Assembly (NCBI GenBank): GCA_016866645.1
Contig: VGLX01000030.1
Span: forward strand, 1 to 8,986
DNA: 8,986 bases
Reading direction: 5' to 3'
Origin: Candidatus Woesearchaeota archaeon
GTDB lineage: Archaea; Nanobdellota; Nanobdellia; SCGC-AAA011-G17; VGLX01
Made by a program: the position numbers and the translations under genes. Shown piece after piece: positions 1-5,701 of this stretch (its first letter is position 1; every line of letters begins with the position of its first letter). The notes beneath the pieces were generated by a model. That model did not search any database. It was given only the letters and a program-made list of their open reading frames with translations, and was not told the DNA's origin.

Positions 1-129
1 GAAGAGTGCTTATTCATAGATGATATTGAAAAGTTCGTCAAAGGCGCAAGAAAATCGGGGATGAAAGCCGTCCATTACAAGAGTCATTCGTTCTTAGAAG
101 AAGAGCTGAGGCAGGTAGGCATCCTATAG
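1..129 (+). CDS. HAD-superfamily hydrolase, C-terminal fragment (5' end outside window)
   Basis: The frame is open from base 1 and stops at TAG 127-129, giving 42 residues. The piece contains LFIDDIEKFVKGARKSGMKA, which fits HAD motif IV and the following helix (FIDD-x3-N-x2-GA-x3-GM-x-A in HAD subfamily I phosphatases/dehalogenases). The acidic pair of motif IV is present; the position usually N is K here. HAD enzymes hydrolyse phosphate or halide esters through an Asp nucleophile, which would lie outside the window, so substrate cannot be inferred. The last 46 bases overlap the 3' end of the convergent gene on the other strand. Family assignment is fairly sure; exact function is unknown. 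Confidence 0.7.
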   Translation, partial: EECLFIDDIEKFVKGARKSGMKAVHYKSHSFLEEELRQVGIL

Positions 130-965
130 TTCGGATTCGGCTGCTGCTCGCCAGGCTTGACACAATATGACAGCACGTATTTCGCTTCCTCTCTAAGCTT
201 CTCTAACAGTTTCCTGTGCAGCCCAGTCCTGATCTTCAAGTATAAGAAGTTCTTCCTCAGCAAGTCACCGACTAGGACTACGTTCGTCCTGAGGAGCCTC
301 TGTTTTATGGCCGGATTGATAGACTCTAGAGTCGTTATCGGGTAGAGGTTCCTCTCCATGAGCATCTTTTCCAAGCCCTCGCCGTAAGGGTAATTCCAGC
401 CTATTATCTTGATGCCCATGCATCTTGAGTATGTCTCTGCTTCGCTGGTGCATTTAGTGTTGGTGATCAGCCAGGGCTGGTCAAACCCGCTGTGCTGGAC
501 GTCCAAGAACCTTGCGTAGGTGTACATCACAACTTTAAGGTCTGTCTTCTTGCCAGGGATGTTGTGGTACTTGCATTCTATCATGAATCTCTTGCCTTCT
601 TTCAAGGCCATCACGTCAACCTCTTGCATCACGCACTTGCCCCTCACGAACACTCCGGTACGGGCATCGTAACCATACTCCCTAAGCACTTTGGCTATGA
701 ACTTCTCGAAAGGGAAACCTGTAGGGCCTAACAGCATGATAGCCCTCTTGAGGCTATACCTCTGTGCGACTCCTGGCTCTTCCCTAAGAACCTCCATGAC
801 CATGTGAAGGATCTCTCTGGTTGTTATACCGGGGTAAGCCATGTCCTTTATCATCCTGACTGCTTTGTTGGCCAGGCTTTCTGAGGCTCCGCTGTAGCGG
901 ATAGTCTCCTTAAGCCTGCCGAGCTTGAGCTTCTCTTTCTCGCCTGACTCTTTTATGACATACAT
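84..965 (-). CDS. ATP-cone domain fused to Mrr-like restriction-endonuclease-fold protein
   Basis: A 293-residue protein. Residues 1-80 look like an ATP-cone (YVIKESGEKEKLKLGRLKET start, then helices), the nucleotide-sensing domain of NrdR and ribonucleotide reductases. Residues 83-190 match the Mrr/PD-(D/E)XK nuclease fold: FEKFIAKVL with E87, then QEVDVMA (D117) and FMIECKYH (E130-x-K132), so the catalytic D...E-x-K set is intact; ITNTKCTSEA at 167-176 is the typical strand after the core. Residues 205-265 are helical and resemble a helix-hairpin-helix-like DNA-binding tail (LRTNVVLVGDLL). The C-terminal 25 residues are low complexity. The family architecture is known from archaea and some bacteria but its role is not settled; nucleotide-controlled DNA cleavage, in repair or defence, is inference. 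The start at 965 is favoured because a TATA-like box ends 25 nt upstream and there is no SD, fitting a leaderless mRNA. Stop is TGA at 84-86, inside the convergent HAD gene. Confidence 0.85.
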   Translation of the reverse strand: MYVIKESGEKEKLKLGRLKETIRYSGASESLANKAVRMIKDMAYPGITTREILHMVMEVLREEPGVAQRYSLKRAIMLLGPTGFPFEKFIAKVLREYGYDARTGVFVRGKCVMQEVDVMALKEGKRFMIECKYHNIPGKKTDLKVVMYTYARFLDVQHSGFDQPWLITNTKCTSEAETYSRCMGIKIIGWNYPYGEGLEKMLMERNLYPITTLESINPAIKQRLLRTNVVLVGDLLRKNFLYLKIRTGLHRKLLEKLREEAKYVLSYCVKPGEQQPNPNYRMPTCLSSSSKNE

Positions 966-990
966 GCTTGGTTTTAATTGCGCGTTGGTG

Positions 991-999
991 TTTAATAAA
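991..999 (-). promoter_or_regulatory. TATA-like promoter of the ATP-cone nuclease gene
   Basis: On the minus strand the sequence is TTTATTAAA, followed by 25 nt and then the ATG at 965. In archaea transcription starts about 22-27 nt after the TATA box, so the mRNA should start at or next to the ATG (leaderless). No SD lies before this ATG. Confidence 0.55.
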
Positions 1000-1018
1000 A
1001 CTTACTAATCAATTAATA

Positions 1019-1036
1019 ATATTGGATAACCAATAT
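1019..1036. promoter_or_regulatory. 18-bp palindrome, possible operator
   Basis: ATATTGG-ATAA-CCAATAT is a 7-bp perfect inverted repeat with a 4-bp centre. It sits about 20 bp upstream of the TATA-like box of the nuclease gene and just beyond the terminator of the transporter operon. Position and symmetry suit a dimeric regulator site; no T-tract follows it, so it is less likely to be a terminator. The binding protein is unknown. Confidence 0.35.
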
Positions 1037-1042
1037 ATAACT

Positions 1043-1080
1043 AAAAATAAAAAAGGGCAAGTGGAGAGGTAAATGCCCTT
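1043..1080 (-). terminator. Hairpin plus T-tract ending the transporter operon
   Basis: Read on the minus strand: AAGGGCA, a 14-nt loop, TGCCCTT, then TTTTATTTTT. The 7-bp stem (1053-1059 with 1074-1080) runs directly into the T-rich tract (1043-1054). It starts 7 nt after the stop codon of the 84-residue membrane protein gene. Archaeal RNA polymerase stops at T-tracts, and the hairpin may help or may stabilise the 3' end. Confidence 0.7.
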
Positions 1081-1086
1081 GATTGC

Positions 1087-1341
1087 TCATGTGTGCTTCT
1101 TGATCATCCTTTCGGCCCAGGACTTGAAAACCCTTCTTGGGACTGACATCAGGACTAAAACGCTTATTAGGAAAAGCGCCCAGTGCACGACTAACAGGAT
1201 GGGCGTTAGCCAAAATGATAATAGTATCAGCTGCGGGGTCGCTCGCTCAGCGTCTTTCATATTGATAGCTTGGGTAAAATCTTTGAAAACGACTACGAGA
1301 AACAACAGCCAAAAAAACATCAAAACATATATCATGTTCAT
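1087..1341 (-). CDS. Small two-helix membrane protein, unrecognised family
   Basis: An 84-residue protein with two clear hydrophobic spans, about residues 2-20 (FFWLLFLVVVF) and 38-66 (LILLSFWLTPILLVVHWALF), joined by a polar charged loop and ending in a basic tail (RRVFKSWAERMIKKH). I do not recognise a family. A strong SD (GGAGGAG, 1345-1351) sits with its GGAGG core 5 nt before the ATG at 1341, so this start is preferred over the second Met two codons later. It is the last gene of the group transporter - lipoprotein - this protein, 109 bp after the lipoprotein gene and just ahead of the terminator. A role beside the transporter is inference from position only. Confidence 0.7.
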   Translation of the reverse strand: MNMIYVLMFFWLLFLVVVFKDFTQAINMKDAERATPQLILLSFWLTPILLVVHWALFLISVLVLMSVPRRVFKSWAERMIKKHT

Positions 1342-1344
1342 ATT

Positions 1345-1351
1345 CTCCTCC
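1345..1351 (-). promoter_or_regulatory. Shine-Dalgarno of the small membrane protein gene
   Basis: GGAGGAG on the minus strand, with its GGAGG core 5 nt before ATG 1341; it decides the start and supports translation from within a polycistronic mRNA. Confidence 0.7.
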
Positions 1352-1365
1352 CTATCGGTTTAAAG

Positions 1366-1380
1366 AGGGGCAAAGCCCTT
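1366..1380 (-). other. Short GC-rich hairpin between two operon genes
   Basis: GGGC-AAA-GCCC with two further pairs (one G-T) gives a 6-bp stem and a 3-base loop in the 109-bp gap between the lipoprotein and small membrane protein genes. It could be an mRNA processing or stability element. No T-tract of note follows, so readthrough is expected. Confidence 0.3.
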
Positions 1381-1450
1381 GTGTTCGCGACGATGCCCCC
1401 GGTTCATTCTTTAGAATCGTTGTGCCATACTAGCACGTCTCGCAGCTTCG

Positions 1451-1909
1451 TCAGTACCTCACAGCTTCTTCTTCCTCGAACACGCCATCCATCCCAGGTT
1501 TGCCAGAAGAGTCGGCATCGTCTGATAGCCGTCGGTCCCAAAGCTTGTCGAAGTCGTCGTCTATCATGACTGTCATTGTCTGGTACGCCGGGTCTACGAC
1601 CTTTCTGCCGCCTTTGCCCTTTTGCGTCTTTTCCGGAACGTAGGACTTGGTAATCTTCATGTCACAGACTCCGTCTTTGTTCCTGTCAAGCCTGAACGTT
1701 TCTACCATTTTTACAGGATTTTTCGCATCAGAAGAGTCTTCGCCAAGGTACCTCCAGCCAGAATATTCCTCGACCCACTCGTAGTATTCAACTTTGGGCG
1801 TTACGCCTTCCAGGCTGTAGTCAGGGATCCTGCTCGTGTTCCCGCATGCCATAAATGGTGGGATTATCAACAAGACTGAAACTGCTAAGATTATCAACAT
1901 TCTTCTCAT
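1451..1909 (-). CDS. Small lipoprotein-like secreted protein with calcium-loop motif
   Basis: A 152-residue protein. It opens with a basic start (MRRM), a hydrophobic stretch at 5-19 and FMAC-G at 19-23, which resembles a lipoprotein box with Cys22 as the lipid-attachment residue; the -3 residue is F rather than L, so the lipobox is imperfect. The mature part has EYYEWVEEYSGWRYLGED, then DRNKDGVCD at 75-83, which matches the D-x-N-x-D-G-x-x-D calcium-binding loop of EF-hand/dockerin-type proteins as a single copy. The tail is acidic (FEEEEAV). No family is recognised. A strong SD (AGGAGGAGGA) precedes ATG 1909. It lies 64 bp downstream of the transporter gene on the same strand, so it is probably co-transcribed. 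It could serve as an extracytoplasmic partner, but that is inference. Confidence 0.7.
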   Translation of the reverse strand: MRRMLIILAVSVLLIIPPFMACGNTSRIPDYSLEGVTPKVEYYEWVEEYSGWRYLGEDSSDAKNPVKMVETFRLDRNKDGVCDMKITKSYVPEKTQKGKGGRKVVDPAYQTMTVMIDDDFDKLWDRRLSDDADSSGKPGMDGVFEEEEAVRY

Positions 1910-1914
1910 AAAAT

Positions 1915-1923
1915 CCTCCTCCT
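1915..1923 (-). promoter_or_regulatory. Shine-Dalgarno of the lipoprotein gene
   Basis: AGGAGGAGG on the minus strand, 5-8 nt before ATG 1909; supports the first Met over the Met three codons later. Confidence 0.7.
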
Positions 1924-1973
1924 TTCGGTGTTAATTAGGTAAAAGAAAATAAGGGGGAGGGCAAGACGAGGAC

Positions 1974-3278
1974 TTATTCTCCTTCCCCTTTGAGGTATTT
2001 GATGAACGGCAGCGCTAACAACCCGCCTATGAACGCGAGGACTATCAGTGCTTGCAATCCGTAATACTCATAGACGTAACCGCTTGACAATGTCGCTACT
2101 GTGCTTCCTAAGTTGCTGATGCTCATGAGCAAGGCGAACACTGTGGCTTCTATGCTCTTGGGGCAGGATTTCACGGCTAGCTTCATCACTGGCAGGAAGC
2201 TGATGTAGCCTGTTACGCCCCAGCAAAGGTGGATTAGCAAGGCAGATGTTGGGTTGAACTTGAGCAAAGCGAAGAGAGTGACCATGGAGCTTATGATTAT
2301 GGACCATTTCAATACTCTCCTGAGGTCTACTCCGTCTAAGAACAAGGCATAGATTATGACTCCTAACAGCTTGCCTAAGCTCATCACTGTGACCAACAAG
2401 CCTAGGAGCGAGTCTGAGAAGTCCAGGCTTTCTTTCATGAAGATTGTGAACGGTGCCAGGCTTCCTGTGGTGAAATGAGGGAACATGTTGGATACGAAGA
2501 TGAACAATGATGCGAAAGCCAGTGCCTTGTACTTAGAAGACAAATCAGCGATGACCTTTGACGGTTTCTTCAGGTTGCTGAGCCATGCCTTGACCTTAGA
2601 CCAGATGTTAAGGACCTTTTCCTTGCTGATGACTACTTTCGCCTCTTTCACGAACATGGTAGCTATGATAACTGCGCATGGCAGCATAGCGACTATCGTG
2701 AAGATGCCCTGGTAGCCTATCACGCCGATGAGGTATCCGCCTAAGAATCCGCTGACCATCATGCCTGCCATCCTTGAACCCCACATTATGCTCTGGATCT
2801 TTCCAGCGGTCTTCTCAGTGGACTTCTCGACAGCCAGGCCGTCAATCACAACGTCCGTGAATGCGAAGCCTAAGCTTTGCAGGAACATCGCGAAGAAGAC
2901 TAGGCCGTAGCTCGGAGGGTAGAATGCCACTAGTGCCCAAGCTATGCTGGAGACTGCGCTGAACAGCATGATGTAAGGTTTTCTTCTGAAGCCGAAGATT
3001 GGCAGCGCGTCAGATATGGCTCCGTATAAAGGCTTGATGAGCCAGAGCGTTCCGTAAGAAGCCATCATCGTGGTTATCGCGACTACTGTCATGCCCAGCT
3101 CTTGCTTCAAAAAGAGTGGGAAAGAGACTGTGGTTAATCCGAGAGCTCCTTGGACGAAGTAGACTATCGCGAAAAGCCTGAAGTCCTTGTCAGTCCAGAT
3201 TAAGCTCAAACCCTTAGCCGACTTTTCTGTGATGCCTGTTAAGACCTGCCACAACTTTTTGAAGAGCTTGAGTAGCAT
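1974..3278 (-). CDS. BT1/FBT-family (folate-biopterin transporter type) MFS permease
   Basis: A 434-residue membrane protein with about twelve hydrophobic spans and a polar central loop (about 211-250), as in the major facilitator superfamily. Three signatures point to the BT1/FBT family: LYGAISDALPIFGFRRKPY at 84-102, DVVIDGLAVE at 142-151, and CPKSIEATVFALLMSISNLG at 372-391. The family is best known from Leishmania, plants and cyanobacteria, where members import folates, biopterin or S-adenosylmethionine; substrate here is not proven, and in an archaeon it could be a pterin or a related cofactor. The start at 3278 is fixed by the SD AAGGAGGTG 7 nt upstream. It is the first of three same-strand genes ending at the terminator near 1043-1080. 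The family call is firm, the substrate is inference. Confidence 0.85.
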   Translation of the reverse strand: MLLKLFKKLWQVLTGITEKSAKGLSLIWTDKDFRLFAIVYFVQGALGLTTVSFPLFLKQELGMTVVAITTMMASYGTLWLIKPLYGAISDALPIFGFRRKPYIMLFSAVSSIAWALVAFYPPSYGLVFFAMFLQSLGFAFTDVVIDGLAVEKSTEKTAGKIQSIMWGSRMAGMMVSGFLGGYLIGVIGYQGIFTIVAMLPCAVIIATMFVKEAKVVISKEKVLNIWSKVKAWLSNLKKPSKVIADLSSKYKALAFASLFIFVSNMFPHFTTGSLAPFTIFMKESLDFSDSLLGLLVTVMSLGKLLGVIIYALFLDGVDLRRVLKWSIIISSMVTLFALLKFNPTSALLIHLCWGVTGYISFLPVMKLAVKSCPKSIEATVFALLMSISNLGSTVATLSSGYVYEYYGLQALIVLAFIGGLLALPFIKYLKGEGE

Positions 3279-3285
3279 CCTAACA

Positions 3286-3294
3286 CACCTCCTT
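3286..3294 (-). promoter_or_regulatory. Strong Shine-Dalgarno of the transporter gene
   Basis: AAGGAGGTG on the minus strand, 7 nt before ATG 3278, close to a perfect complement of the usual archaeal 16S 3' end (ATCACCTCC). It shows this mRNA has a real 5' leader, unlike the leaderless genes of the window. Confidence 0.75.
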
Positions 3295-3342
3295 TCTTTT
3301 AATTTTTTTTGTCAGAATCCTTTTGTTATTAGTGTTTGGAAC

Positions 3343-3490
3343 GTTTTTCCGAGGGTTTTACAAAGAATAAGTTTTTGGATTTTGATATTCTTATAGAAAT
3401 ATCTAGTCAAGTATTTTTTGTCAGGTGCTATTCAGTAGCTATATTCCCTTATGTTGGTAGGGTTTTCCAAGTGTTTTATTTTCGAATAAG
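3343..3490. repeat. Imperfect direct repeat in the gap before the transporter
   Basis: Two related stretches of about 30 bp lie at 3461-3490 and 3343-3371 (shared parts GTTTTTCC/GGTTTTCC, then GTTTTA, then GAATAAG), with roughly 22 of 30 positions equal. They are about 118 bp apart. The DNA is AT-rich, so chance similarity is possible. Confidence 0.3.
3384..3403. promoter_or_regulatory. 20-bp inverted repeat, possible regulatory site
   Basis: GATATT-8 nt-AATATC forms a symmetric element about 105 bp upstream of the transporter ATG. On the minus strand its centre reads TTTCTATAAG, which is itself TATA-like, so a promoter overlapped by an operator is one reading. Confidence 0.3.
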
Positions 3491-3509
3491 AAAGGGTTTA
3501 GGAAGCTGA

Positions 3510-3517
3510 TTTATAAA
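3510..3517 (-). promoter_or_regulatory. Candidate TATA box for the transporter operon
   Basis: TTTATAAA is the best TATA match between the large surface protein gene and the transporter. A start about 25 nt on would give a leader of roughly 200 nt before ATG 3278. The box is palindromic, so direction is taken from gene context. The rest of the 252-bp gap (3279-3530) is AT-rich with no open frame that looks coding. Confidence 0.4.
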
Positions 3518-3530
3518 CCTTCGTTTTTTT

Positions 3531-5687
3531 TTAACCTTTGGATAACGCGTCTTGAAAGTCTTCATCACTGATAGTGACTGGAGGTTTCACATTTCTTGCT
3601 TTTATCTCGCTCTTATGCCTTTCTGCATAATCCGACGTTTTCACATTATCTAATCGTTTTTCGCTCATATAGTCGCCTTTTTTTATTTCAAAAGGCTTGC
3701 CTTGGTAGTATAGCACTCCGTTTTTGTTGTTTAGTTCATAAATCTTCAAGTTCCCGGACTCATCAACCCCCCTGTAAGCATATACGTTAGGTGACTCTTT
3801 CCATAATAGTCCTATATTGTTCAGGTCAGCGCCTTTTTCAGTGACTTGGTTCTTTTCGTTTACGAAGTCGTATCGTGTAGCTGCGCTGAATCTTCTATTG
3901 ACTTCATTGTAATAAGTGTAAGGCAGCTCTCCTCTGCCGAGCATAGGGTCGTATTCTACCAGCGTGTTCTTGTAACTTGTGAATGTCATGGTTTCTGTCT
4001 TATGCCTTTGCCAGTAGTCGCTTAGCTCTCCTACAGGAGCCTTGTTGTAAACCTCAACTTTGCCTTTGTTGAACTCTGTCTTATGCCTCTGCCAGTAGTC
4101 TGTTAAGTCTTTCTCGTACTCTTTGTTATGCCTTTGCCAGTAGTCTTCTAAGTCTTTTGGAGGATTTGGCTGAGGCCTTGATGTGGTTATCGCTAGCGCA
4201 GTATCGTAAGATAACAGCTCTTCGTTAATCTTTTCTGTAACGTCCACTTTCGGTAACTCTTTGGCAGGCTTTGATAAGATGTAGTCATGATAAGGCGTTC
4301 TTATAGTATAGTCTTCTTTTCCAGCGGTTATCGTCACAGGCTTCACGCTGAAGAACGTGTCTTTAGTTTTGAAGCCGTCTGGGAATAAGTTTTCGCCTTT
4401 ATGCGACAGGAATACGGGCCTTTCTTTGGCGTTTATTGACGCGCTTTTGAAGTTGCCTTTATCATCAAAATCGACAGATATCTTATCCGTGACTTGAGTT
4501 TTACGCTTTGTTAAGTCACCGCCGACATTAATCTCAGTACCGTCGCTTAGCTTGACATTCTTCAAAGTCCCTTCAAGCTTCTTGCCGTCAAAGGCTACTT
4601 CGCCTTGCTGCTGGTCATATTTTTGGTTATCTGTTGTGAACTCCACGTTCTTGAACTTGAAAGTCTGCCCTGTTATCTTGTTGGAATATTTGATTTCTGA
4701 GCCTTTTTGTAACGTGCAGCCGTCATCTCCGACGTCAAAGTTGAGCTTGGTCCCAGAAGCGACCTTGTAAGTCTGTCCGCACATAGTCACTTCGCTGACC
4801 TGGTCTACGCCTGTTTCCCCTCTGTCACTTAGCGTTTTCTTCTGGGGGGCCGCTTCTATGCTGACTGATGTCATGCATTTCTCGCCTTCGCAAGCAGTCT
4901 TTTGCACGTTTATCTTGCAGTCATCAGTTCCTTTGAACTCGTGTCCGTTGACTTTGTATGACTCGCCCTCTTTGGTTACGATCTCAGCTTGTTTCACGAT
5001 GTTCTTGTCGTTCTCGTCCATCTTCACGTAGCTGTTCTGTCCCATCTTTCCGAGGACTGTAGCCTTATCTTTGGTGGCTACTGTTTCTTTCACAGAGCCT
5101 CCCCCTATTATCTCCTCTTCTGGCAAAGGCTTTACCAGCGTGTTTTTCTCTACAGTGGCAGTGACCCCTTGGAGGTTGTCCATGCTTAACGCGTTGAGAA
5201 GCTCGTTAGGCTTTGTTTTGCCATTAAATTTGGTTTCGGACATTTCTGAAACGTAAAGCTGGCCGTCACTTCCTTTTTGTAATTTCACTTGGCCTTGCTC
5301 CATGCCTAATTGGCTTAGCTGCTCCCTCATCGTTGCAACTTCTTTAAGCTTACCTAATTCTGGGTTGGAGCTTATCGCCTGCTGCATAGCAGCGTTAGTA
5401 ACTCCGCTGGTGGGATTAGCTAAGAAGTTAGAGGCTGTGACGCAATCGCTGCAAAGCTTGTTCAGCTCACCCATGCCTGTAGAAGTCAGCTTGCCCTGGG
5501 GGTCTATAGTCCAGCTCATCGCTTCAGCAGCTTGGCCTCCGCCTGCTGCCCCTAAAGCTTTAACAGTCCAGCTGCCGTCTTTAGCAGATATTATCCAAGT
5601 CAATGCCTCAGTGGGCATAGTGCTTACTACAAAAGGGATAACAGCTATCAAAGCCACGAGCATTATCATCAAAGCGTTTTTTTTCAT
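3531..5687 (-). CDS. Large exported beta-rich protein with DYWQRH repeats
   Basis: A 718-residue protein with a signal peptide or N-terminal anchor (MKKNALMIMLVALIAV, hydrophobic to about 22). Residues 27-75 hold a short duplication (EALTW at 27, EAMSW at 55). C79 and C82 form CSDC. Residues 220-480 are rich in alternating beta-type, Gly/Asp-turn sequence with five cysteines (257, 266, 271, 303, 324). A 15-residue repeat follows: DYWQRH at 515, 530 and 557, plus a diverged DYAERH at 686. No C-terminal membrane span is seen. Family not recognised; a surface structure or adhesin-like role is inference. Start choice: ATG 5693 is only 1 nt after the SD GAGGTGA, while ATG 5687 is 7 nt after it, so 5687 is preferred (5693 would add two residues). 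The SD overlaps the stop of the upstream pilin-like gene, so translation is probably coupled. Confidence 0.8.
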   Translation of the reverse strand: MKKNALMIMLVALIAVIPFVVSTMPTEALTWIISAKDGSWTVKALGAAGGGQAAEAMSWTIDPQGKLTSTGMGELNKLCSDCVTASNFLANPTSGVTNAAMQQAISSNPELGKLKEVATMREQLSQLGMEQGQVKLQKGSDGQLYVSEMSETKFNGKTKPNELLNALSMDNLQGVTATVEKNTLVKPLPEEEIIGGGSVKETVATKDKATVLGKMGQNSYVKMDENDKNIVKQAEIVTKEGESYKVNGHEFKGTDDCKINVQKTACEGEKCMTSVSIEAAPQKKTLSDRGETGVDQVSEVTMCGQTYKVASGTKLNFDVGDDGCTLQKGSEIKYSNKITGQTFKFKNVEFTTDNQKYDQQQGEVAFDGKKLEGTLKNVKLSDGTEINVGGDLTKRKTQVTDKISVDFDDKGNFKSASINAKERPVFLSHKGENLFPDGFKTKDTFFSVKPVTITAGKEDYTIRTPYHDYILSKPAKELPKVDVTEKINEELLSYDTALAITTSRPQPNPPKDLEDYWQRHNKEYEKDLTDYWQRHKTEFNKGKVEVYNKAPVGELSDYWQRHKTETMTFTSYKNTLVEYDPMLGRGELPYTYYNEVNRRFSAATRYDFVNEKNQVTEKGADLNNIGLLWKESPNVYAYRGVDESGNLKIYELNNKNGVLYYQGKPFEIKKGDYMSEKRLDNVKTSDYAERHKSEIKARNVKPPVTISDEDFQDALSKG
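4000..4145 (-). repeat. Three near-identical 20-bp repeats encoding DYWQRH
   Basis: TTATGCCTTTGCCAGTAGTC on the plus strand occurs at 4000-4019, at 4081-4100 with one change, and at 4126-4145. Spacings are 81 and 45 bp, both multiples of three. They encode DYWQRH[KN] in the large exported protein; in the two copies nearest the N-terminus of the set the likeness extends upstream as KDL[TE]. A fourth, protein-level copy lies at about 3610-3630. Confidence 0.85.
5677..5684 (-). repeat. A8 homopolymer directly after the start codon
   Basis: ATG 5687 of the large exported protein is followed by eight A bases on the coding strand (Met-Lys-Lys-Asn). Such runs are prone to slippage; a one-base change would destroy the frame within the signal peptide. 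Confidence 0.6.
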
Positions 5688-5694
5688 AATCATT

Positions 5695-5701
5695 TCACCT
5701 C
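5695..5701 (-). promoter_or_regulatory. Shine-Dalgarno overlapping the upstream stop codon
   Basis: GAGGTGA contains the TGA stop (5695-5697) of the pilin-like gene and lies 7 nt before ATG 5687. This is a typical coupling arrangement and settles the start of the large exported protein. Confidence 0.75.

Noticed and set aside
492..731. 79-codon plus-strand open frame opposite the nuclease core
   Set aside because: It mirrors the conserved nuclease motifs on the other strand and shows no start signals.
3279..3530. THF-type riboswitch before the folate-type transporter
   Set aside because: The leader lacks any stretch resembling the conserved riboswitch core as far as I can judge by eye; only simple repeats are visible.
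3524..3532. T9 run on the plus strand as a terminator
   Set aside because: No plus-strand gene precedes it; on the minus strand, where transcription runs, it is an A-tract and would not terminate.
4000..4145. CRISPR array
   Set aside because: Three repeats only, with unequal codon-multiple spacing, inside a continuous reading frame; they are protein repeats.
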